A stretch of 64,000 nt of DNA from Asterochloris sp. CNOR1. Taxonomy: Eukaryota > Chlorophyta > Trebouxiophyceae > Trebouxiales > Trebouxiaceae. Both the position numbers and the translations under genes were made by a program. This document shows, one piece after another, positions 57,901-64,000 of this stretch. Under the pieces are notes generated by a model. That model was not told the origin of the DNA. It did no database searches and saw nothing but the letters and a program-made list of their open reading frames with translations. Within the stretch, counting starts at the first letter, position 1, and every line of letters begins with the position of its first letter. The stretch spans positions 186,001 to 250,000 of the forward strand of contig OZ017747.1 of NCBI GenBank assembly GCA_963969365.1. The letters run 5' to 3'.

Positions 57901-60900
57901 CAGCCGCGCAGCTGCCTGCCCAGCCCCAGCCGGAGCGCGCCCATTCTGGTCATCAGTCGCCGGCCCCACCTCGCAGCGCCTCCGGCAGGGCGAGGGCTGC
58001 GCAGCCCAGGGCGCCCTCCCCGCAGCCAGCTGCGCTGCTGCCGGGGGACAGCCTGTCCCTGTCCCACTCGGGAAGCAGCAGCAACGGGCTGGCGCAGCCC
58101 AGAGGCAGCGGCGCCAGCGGCGGGCACAGCCTGCCTGGCCCCCTCGCACTGGCCCCGCCTTCCCTGCTGCCTTCCCGCCCCCGCGACCAGCAGGGGCAGC
58201 AGCGGCACCACCTGCCGGGCAGGGGCAGCCCTGCTGCTGGCAGCCTGCTCCGTCCCCCGGCGGTGAATGGAGAGGCCAGTGTGGCGGACATCGACAGTGC
58301 CAAACGCAACGGGCGCATGCTGCCCGCCAACAGAAGCGGGGCTCACAGGATGCAGCTGCCACAGCCAGGTTTGACGGGTGCAAAGCCCATGTCTTGTCAG
58401 GCATGCATGCTGCTGTAGTTGGGTGCGCTGTGCGCCCCTTGATACACTTTGCACATGGCCCTTGCCTGGTCTGTGGTGGCTGCAGTGCCTTCCCCAGTTT
58501 CTGTCGCTGCAGTACCATTTGCCGTTTGCAGCGCACACTGATCTGCCAGCAGTGCTGGACAGCAGGCAGCTGCAGCAGCCAGGTGGGTTGTGCAATAACA
58601 GCCAGCATGATGCCAGCCACCGTAGGCTGGCCGCGCAGGATGTAGCCGCCAGAGCCAGGTGCATCAGGATGTGCCATGCGGCTTGCATGCTGCTTGCCAG
58701 CAATGGCAGCTCCCTGCCACGGCAGCAGGTTGTCAGCTGAATGTGCCCAGGACACGGCACCCTTGGTTTTCTTAGAGGCAGCTGCCCTGATCAAGGGGCC
58801 ATCCCCACGTGCTGCATCGTGCTAACTGACAGACATGCACACCGTCTTGGATGGTGCACCAACACACTGGCACCAACACACTGGCTGTCCTGATCTTGCT
58901 GAGAGTCGTGGCACATCAGGCAGCTGCTGCCTGACCAGCATGTGAACATCTCCACTTCTCCATGTCTGGTGGAATGTGCTGAGCCCCCCATGTGTCATTG
59001 TGCAGCTCTGAAGCCGGCTGTGGACGTCGGCGCTGAGGGAGGGACAGTCACCTGGGATGTATTTGACCAGGTGAGCTGCAAAACTGTGTGACAGATGTTT
59101 CTCAGTAGAAAAAGGGGAGGGAATATGGGGTCTGTGTGATTTGCGCGAGCCAGTGGCTTGTGACCCTGCACTGTGCCAGGTGCCACGCATGCCCTGCACT
59201 GTGCCAGGTGCCACGCATGCCCTGCACTGGGTGCAGGCTCACACACTCAGCCTGCCTTGGGCTTGTGAGTAGTCATGAGACATTCTGGACCCTTGGCCAG
59301 TCCCTCGCCCATTGTGAGCCTGTGGTCAGAGCTGTGGGACATGCCCTTTGTTCATTTTCTTTTTTCAGGATCCTCAGCTGTCTAGTCGGGCGGAAGAGGC
59401 AGACACGCTGCTCACAAGGAGTTCCCTGGCCGTTCCTGACGCACAGAGGCTGGAGGGGGACAGGCAGCAGCGTGCTTTAGGTAAGGACTTCCTGTGCTGC
59501 GCTCGTGCTTTGAGGCATCACGTTGGCCCAGATGTGAGTTGAAACTGCACTGACTGCCTGTGAATAGCACCCGTCAGTGCTTAAGGCAGGATGGCAATGT
59601 TTTCAAGAGCTTTCAGTGGCTGCAGCAGCTCTGTGACCTTGTCCAGGGGCTGTTCTCTATCGGCACACACTCAGCCCGCCTGGCCTATGCTGGATGGCGA
59701 AGCAGCCAAATTTTGACTCAACGCTGCCGTTTGTCGTCTCAAAAATGCTGAAGCAACTACTCCCGTGTGTGGCTGCAGGCGGTCAGGAAGGCATCCCCTC
59801 GCAGAGCTCCCGCAGCATCCAGGCCTCCCTAGCAGCGGCCGAGGGGCAGATCGAAGCCCTCAACCAGCGGGTGAACCGCAAGAACGCCCAGCTGGCTGAG
59901 GCGCACACAGCCCTGCTGGCAGCCCGGCAGGACATGCAGCTGCACTCCCAGTCCAGTGCAAGGTCGGCGGGGGGTAGTTCGGAGAACGGTGAGCTGGATT
60001 TGCTTTGTTTCAATGCATGGTGAGCTGGATTCTGCTTTTTTCCCCTTTTTGGGAGCTTGTGGGGCGAGAAGCCTCAAGCATGTACATATGCTGTAGCATG
60101 TGGCCGGGCATGCAGCCACACTTACAGCAAGATTGGCTCGTGGGAGTCGAGAGCCAGACTGTGCAGGCTCTGGTGCCTTTTTGGTGGGCTTGTGGGGCGG
60201 ATGTAAAACCTCCAAGCATCCAGGCATGCTTCAGCATGTGGCCGGGCATGCAGCCACCCTCACAATTGAGTGCAAGGGTGGCTGGTGGCAATGGAGAGCA
60301 CATTGAGCTGGTTTGGCAGCCTCTGGTGTCACTTTTGGGAGCTTGTGCAGCAGGTGCAAGATCAAGGAGCATGCATACATGCCCTAATACACTACCATGC
60401 TCTCCTGCAGACGCTGCTGAGATTCAAAGCTTGCGCCAAGCGCTGGCCAAGGCACAGCAGGTTGCAGCCCAGGCAGAAGAGGACCTCCGGCAGGCCCATG
60501 AGGATCGGACAATTGCCGACATGGAGCGGGCGGCCCTCGCAGATGAGCTTGAGGCTGCTGCTGGGCAGCTGCAGGCTGCGCAGGCCGCACGGGCACAGCT
60601 GGAGGCCAGGCTGGCTCAGGTGGGCAGGCACCAGCATCAGCCAGGGACAGTACGTCAAGGTGGCCACCTGCTGAATTGATACACCTCACGTGTCGTGCAC
60701 AGGGCATCGCTCAGATGTCAGCGAGGGGAAGAGCTCTGCTTGCCGCCCTGATTCACCTGTTTGCGCCCAAGCTGCCACATCGAGGCCCCGACAATGCCCC
60801 CGTAACGTCCACTAGCCAGCTCGCCTGATACACCTCACGTGTGGTGCAGGGCGGTGCTCAGGTGCCAGGCGGAGAGGGGGACACCCTGCTGCAGGACCAG

Positions 60901-63900
60901 GAGGCCATGATGGTGCGCCTGCAGGGTGAGCTGGCCGTGCTCAAGCACAACATGGACTCCGAAGTGTCCCAGGCGCGCGAGGAGGCACTCAGCGTCATGC
61001 AGATCACAGGTGGGGAGGGTTAGGGTCTGCCCTGGACACCGTGGTGCACTGCTGTCTCCACTGCCTGTGGCGTGCTTCAAGGGTCCTGCAGAGAGGAAAC
61101 CTGCGGCAGCCGGCACATGCACTACTGTACCTGCAGCTTGTCAAAGGTTATTGTTTGAGATGAGAGCCAGCAGCGAGAGGACCTGAGGCAGCTGCCTCAG
61201 CCAGAAGCATCATGCTAATGGGCCTGGTTGTCCATGTTCTGCTGGTGAAACCATCAGCAGAAGCAACGTGCTGGCAGGCACTCCTGTGCTCAACCATGAC
61301 TGTTGACCTGCAGGGGACGCTGATGCAGAGATCCGGCGGCTTGTGAAGGAGGTGGCTGCCGCCCAGTCAGCCCGCGTGGAGTCTGAGGGAGAGCTGCAAC
61401 GCTGCAGGAGTGTCATCACTGAGCTGCAGGCGGCGCTGGCTGCTGCCCAGGTGAGGCTCTTGGGGCTCCATCTGCATTGCCAGGCAGTCATGCAAACAAA
61501 GTGCAGTCGGGCACTGGCTGTGGTCTTGGGAGCGGCAGTGTGGACGTGTAGGCAGGCTGGCTGCTGCGCAGGTGAGGTCTTGAGGCTGTCGCTGTAACCT
61601 GGCTTGCAGCTTGCCACCTCTGACGGGGCGAGGTGAGGCAGCATCAAGAAATTGGCTTGTAGCCTGCCAACTCTGGTGGGGCGAAGTGTACTGGGCAGCG
61701 TTGAGAAGCTCAGGCTTCCACGGTGCACCTCGCATCAGCACTTTGAGAGCCTCCACACTCTCTGTGAGCACAGCCAGCTCAGCTGTCCGGGCAGACCATT
61801 CCGCATGCTGGCACCCACAGAGATGTGTGGCCTAAGGTCGGCCCTCCCCACCCTGACTGCAGGGATCTGGAGGCAGTCAGGCCCTTGGGGGTGTCCAGGC
61901 CCAGCTTGAGGAGCCACACTCTCTACAGGCACAGGTAGCTGAACGGGCAGGCCATTTCGCACCACCTTGACTGCAGTTGGCCCCCCCACTATGCTGGGCT
62001 CTGGCGACAGGGAGGCCCCTGAGAGTGTCCAGGCCCAGTCTGGGCTCAGCCCAGCTCAGCTGGACGGGCAGACCATGACGCACCACCTTGACTGCAGCTG
62101 GCCCTCCCCACCTTGTGCAGGGCTCTGGCGAGAGGGAGGCCCCTGAGGGCGTCCAGGCCCAGCTTGGGCTCAGCCCAGCTCAGCTGAACGGGCAGACCAT
62201 TAAGCACCACCTTGACTGCAGCTGGCCCGCTCCACTTTGACTGCAGGGCGCTGGCGACAGGGAGGCCCCTGAGGGCGTCCAGGCCCAGCTGGGGGAGCAG
62301 TGCTCCCTGCGGGCGCAGGTAGCTCAGCTGCATGGGCAGCCTACTGCCATGCTGTCACTCACAGAGGTGTGTGGCCTGACATGGACCCTCCCCACCCTGA
62401 CTGCAGGGCTCAGGCGACAGGGAGGCGCCTGAGGCCCAGCTGGGGGAGCTGCGCTCCCTGCGGGCACAGGTGGCAGAGCTGTCAGGCAGGAATGCCGAGC
62501 TGGGGGATGACCTGGGCAGCGCTCTGGACATGGCCCAGAACGCGATGCAGGAGCGGGGGGCCCTGCATAAGCAGGTGGAGGTGCTGCAGGGGAGGCATGA
62601 GGCGCTGCAGGCGCAGCGCGAGGAGAGCGGCAGCCAGGTGGGCCCCGCTGTGGTCAGGGCTGGTACTCTGCGCGGATCGGCGCCCACCGGGCAGGTTACG
62701 TTTGTCAATGACAGTGCAGCATGAGGCCATGATTTACAGTCAGCCTGTGGGGCGTGGTCTGAGCTGTGGGAAATGCACATATAGAATGTGCAGCATACGG
62801 GGAGCGGTCGCCAGGTGGGGGCTGCTCTGACTGGGCCTGGTGCTGTGTGAGGACTTGCGCTGGCCAGGCAGGTCAATGTACCAGTGACAGCACAGCAAGC
62901 CATCAGCAGTGAAGCCTGTAGGGGAGCCTGGCCTGAGCTGTGGGGCATGCAGCCGTGATGTGCTGAGGCCACAGGATGGAGGGGCTGGCAGCCAGGTCAG
63001 AGACTGGGCTTGAGACCAGGGACTGGGTCGCTGCCAGCTGGAGCTGATCTTGTGCCCCATGGTGTCTCTGTGCGCCATCCGGTTGTGGCCCCTGTGTCCC
63101 CATGACATTGTGGCTGCGGCCTCAGGGGTTTGGTGCAGGTCTTTGGCTTGTCATCTGCAGGGTGTAAAGGTCCCAGGCCTGCATGCTCTTGACAGTGTGT
63201 AGTTGGCCCTGGCATCCGTGCAGGCCAACTCAACATCATCCGAACCCAACCCTGCCCTGACAAGTCTCTGAGGCATGTTGTTGACGTTGTGCAGGCCCTG
63301 CAGCTTGAACAGGAGATCGCACACCTGCAGCATGAGGCCCAGCAGCTGCGGGGCCACAATGAGGAGCTACAGGCACAGCTGCGCAGCCAGGGCCCTGACG
63401 ACAGGAGGGTTGCCGAGCTTGAAGGTGAGGATTTTGTTTCAGGCTCAGGCAATGCTGCAGTCTTGACACCGTTCAGGGACTTCAAGCAAGCGGTGTCTGT
63501 CCTCGTGTCTGCCTGCGTTTCACTGGAAGCACATTGAGAGCAGTGCCCCAGAACCCCCTGGACATTCAGCTATCCCTGCACATACCCAGTCAGCGACAGC
63601 AACGGTCAACGACACTGCATCACAAGGAACCCCTACGACCCCTGTCTGTGACTTTGCCCCTTAAGCGGACAGCAGGCCTCCCTGTTGCAGGCCTGGCCAA
63701 AGAGGTCCTCTCTGTGTTGCAGAAGCTGGTCCAGCTGGCGGACAGCACAGCAGCAGCCCTGTTCGTGGGGCTGCAGGGCCTGTTGCAGTATTCCCCAGCT
63801 TCTGCAGGCCTGCCACTGTGCTTGAAGTTTGTAGTGCTGGAAGCAGTCACCCCTGGCTGCAGGCCTGGCTGATGAGGCGCTCTCCGCGTTGGAGAAGCAA

Positions 63901-64000
63901 GCTCAGACCTGCATTGAGCAGGAACAGCACATCAATGAGCTGCATGCCAGACTAGCGGCCCAGCAGGCAGCCCCTCCCAGCAGCGATCTGCCCCCAGATG
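54923..64000 (+). CDS. Long coiled-coil protein of unknown function (3' partial)
   Basis: Runs off the right edge. Exons: 54923-about 55464 (donor unsure), 55730-55959, 56557-56752, about 57346-57587, 57749-58368, 59006-59070, 59369-59480, 59779-59988, 60411-60619, 60850-61009, 61314-61450, optional cassettes at 61863-61934 and 62247-62318, 62407-62637, 63295-63424, 63862-64000. Phases agree from 55730 on. The first part (about 500 residues) is basic, Gln/Ser/Pro-rich and probably disordered, starting MKRMFRALRGKGDEDG. From 59.8 kb the exons encode heptad-rich coiled coil: AAEGQIEALNQRVNRKNAQL, LEAAAGQLQAAQAARAQLEA, MMVRLQGELAVLKHN, EIRRLVKEVAAAQSARVE, LGDDLGSALDMAQNAMQERG, LEQEIAHLQHEAQQLRGHN. 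It could be a golgin, a basal-body or a cytoskeletal linker protein; nothing seen decides this. Confidence 0.7.
55945..56125 (+). repeat. Duplicated donor of coiled-coil gene exon 55730-55959
   Basis: The exon end and donor ctgacaggtacgctggc at about 55954 recurs almost exactly at about 56096 in the intron, giving a decoy GTACGC donor about 142 bp downstream. Confidence 0.7.
56745..57065 (+). repeat. Four-copy intronic repeat after exon 56557-56752
   Basis: ggcggccagcagcccttcag-like units begin near 56756, 56852, 56955 and 57018. By chance or history they read in frame as GGQQPFRQAV, GGLQPYRQAAG, AGQQLFRQVV and GQQPYQQAAG. The splice from 56752 to 57346 keeps phase, so I treat them as intronic; the frame is nevertheless open through them. 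Confidence 0.65.
59164..59234. repeat. Perfect 28-bp tandem repeat
   Basis: Two identical adjacent 28-bp copies (59164-59191, 59192-59219), starting ccctgcactgtgccaggt, and a partial third. They lie in an intron of the coiled-coil gene. The lack of mismatches suggests a recent duplication. Confidence 0.9.
59935..60320 (+). repeat. Shadows of coiled-coil gene exon 59779-59988 3' edge
   Basis: The exon's last 50-60 bases (from catgcagctgcactcccagt at 59934) recur in the intron at about 60109 and 60248, the second as catgcagccaccctcacaat followed by gagtgcaagg as in the exon. The linking sequence (gcatgtggccgggcatgcag) is also repeated exactly. Confidence 0.85.
60680..60880 (+). repeat. Duplicated acceptor plus start of exon 60850-61009
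   Basis: A 50-bp block around the true acceptor (acacctcacgtgtggtgcag, about 60830) matches acacctcacgtgtcgtgcac at about 60681. Similarity continues into the exon start (ggcggtgctcaggtg against ggcatcgctcagatg). Period about 149 bp. Confidence 0.85.
61420..61675 (+). repeat. Copy of exon 61314-61450 3' edge, and a second short duplication
   Basis: The exon end and donor (gctggctgctgcccaggtga, about 61436) recurs at about 61556 as gctggctgctgcgcaggtga. Just after, ggcttgcagcttgccacc (61600) is duplicated as ggcttgtagcctgccaac (about 61654). Confidence 0.8.
61853..62480 (+). repeat. Five-copy tandem exon cassette
   Basis: Five direct copies of an exon starting GSGDREAPE, at 61863, about 61998, 62121, 62247 and 62407. 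The last is the main exon. Copies one (61863-61934) and four (62247-62318) each have a CTGCAG acceptor, a GTAGCT donor, an open frame and exactly 72 nt, so they could be spliced in without changing phase. Copy two has lost the AG acceptor. Copy three keeps GTGCAG but has lost the donor by a short deletion. Confidence 0.85.
62600..63000 (+). repeat. Duplicated donor region after exon 62407-62637
   Basis: The segment from the exon end through about 160 bp of intron is repeated from about 62797. Matching landmarks are gccaggtgggc / gccaggtgggg, ggcaggttacgtttgtcaat / ggcaggtcaatgtaccagt, and ctgagctgtggg at 62760 and 62935. A third donor-like ggcagccaggtcag sits at about 62987. Confidence 0.75.
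63680..63910 (+). repeat. Duplicated acceptor plus start of exon 63862-64000
   Basis: The exon start (gcaggcctggctgatgaggc, then gctct) is preceded about 172 bp upstream by gcaggcctggccaaagaggt and then cctctc, with its own acceptor. The upstream copy is itself open for a while (LAKEVLSVLQKLVQLADS), so it may be an alternative exon. Confidence 0.7.

Overview
This window looks like nuclear DNA of a green alga (Chlorophyta, most likely a trebouxiophyte or a relative). Genes are GC-rich and split into many short exons. Introns almost all end in TGCAG and start with GTGAG or similar. The gene content mixes plant-type genes (XEG113-like arabinosyltransferase, chloroplast WCRKC thioredoxin, an algal-type bZIP, a plant-like SEC16) with ciliary genes (C2CD3, radial spoke protein 3). 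I saw no prokaryotic operon, transposon, CRISPR array, rRNA or tRNA. The class-level placement is inference.

Layout: (1) 1-6369 +, XEG113-like glycosyltransferase, cut by the left edge; (2) 6497-27147 -, C2CD3, about 25 exons; (3) 27450-31981 +, bZIP transcription factor; (4) 32325-37391 -, radial spoke protein 3; (5) 38326-39515 +, chloroplast thioredoxin of the WCRKC type; (6) 40037-52390 -, SEC16, with a long same-strand ORF at 52714-54243 that may be its 5' part; (7) 54923 to beyond 64000 +, a long coiled-coil protein of unknown function, cut by the right edge. The genes alternate strand, so neighbours are always head-to-head or tail-to-tail. Gaps run from 127 bp to under 1 kb.

Functionally the neighbours do not form a pathway. 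Two serve the centriole or flagellum (C2CD3 for centriole and distal appendage assembly, RSP3 for the axonemal radial spoke), so the organism probably makes flagella at some stage. Two act in the secretory pathway (SEC16 at ER exit sites; XEG113 in Golgi hydroxyproline O-arabinosylation). One is a plastid redox protein and one a transcription factor.

The most striking signal is not a gene. In most of the multi-exon genes here, introns carry one to six degenerate, direct tandem copies of the neighbouring exon's edge: the last or first 15-70 coding bases plus the real splice site and some intron, with a period of about 45-170 bp. I call these 'exon shadows'. In the coiled-coil gene one such array still contains two copies that look like complete, phase-neutral 72-nt exons. 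Exon boundaries were placed by hand from reading frame, splice consensus and phase agreement. Most should be right to within one or two bases; the doubtful ones are named.
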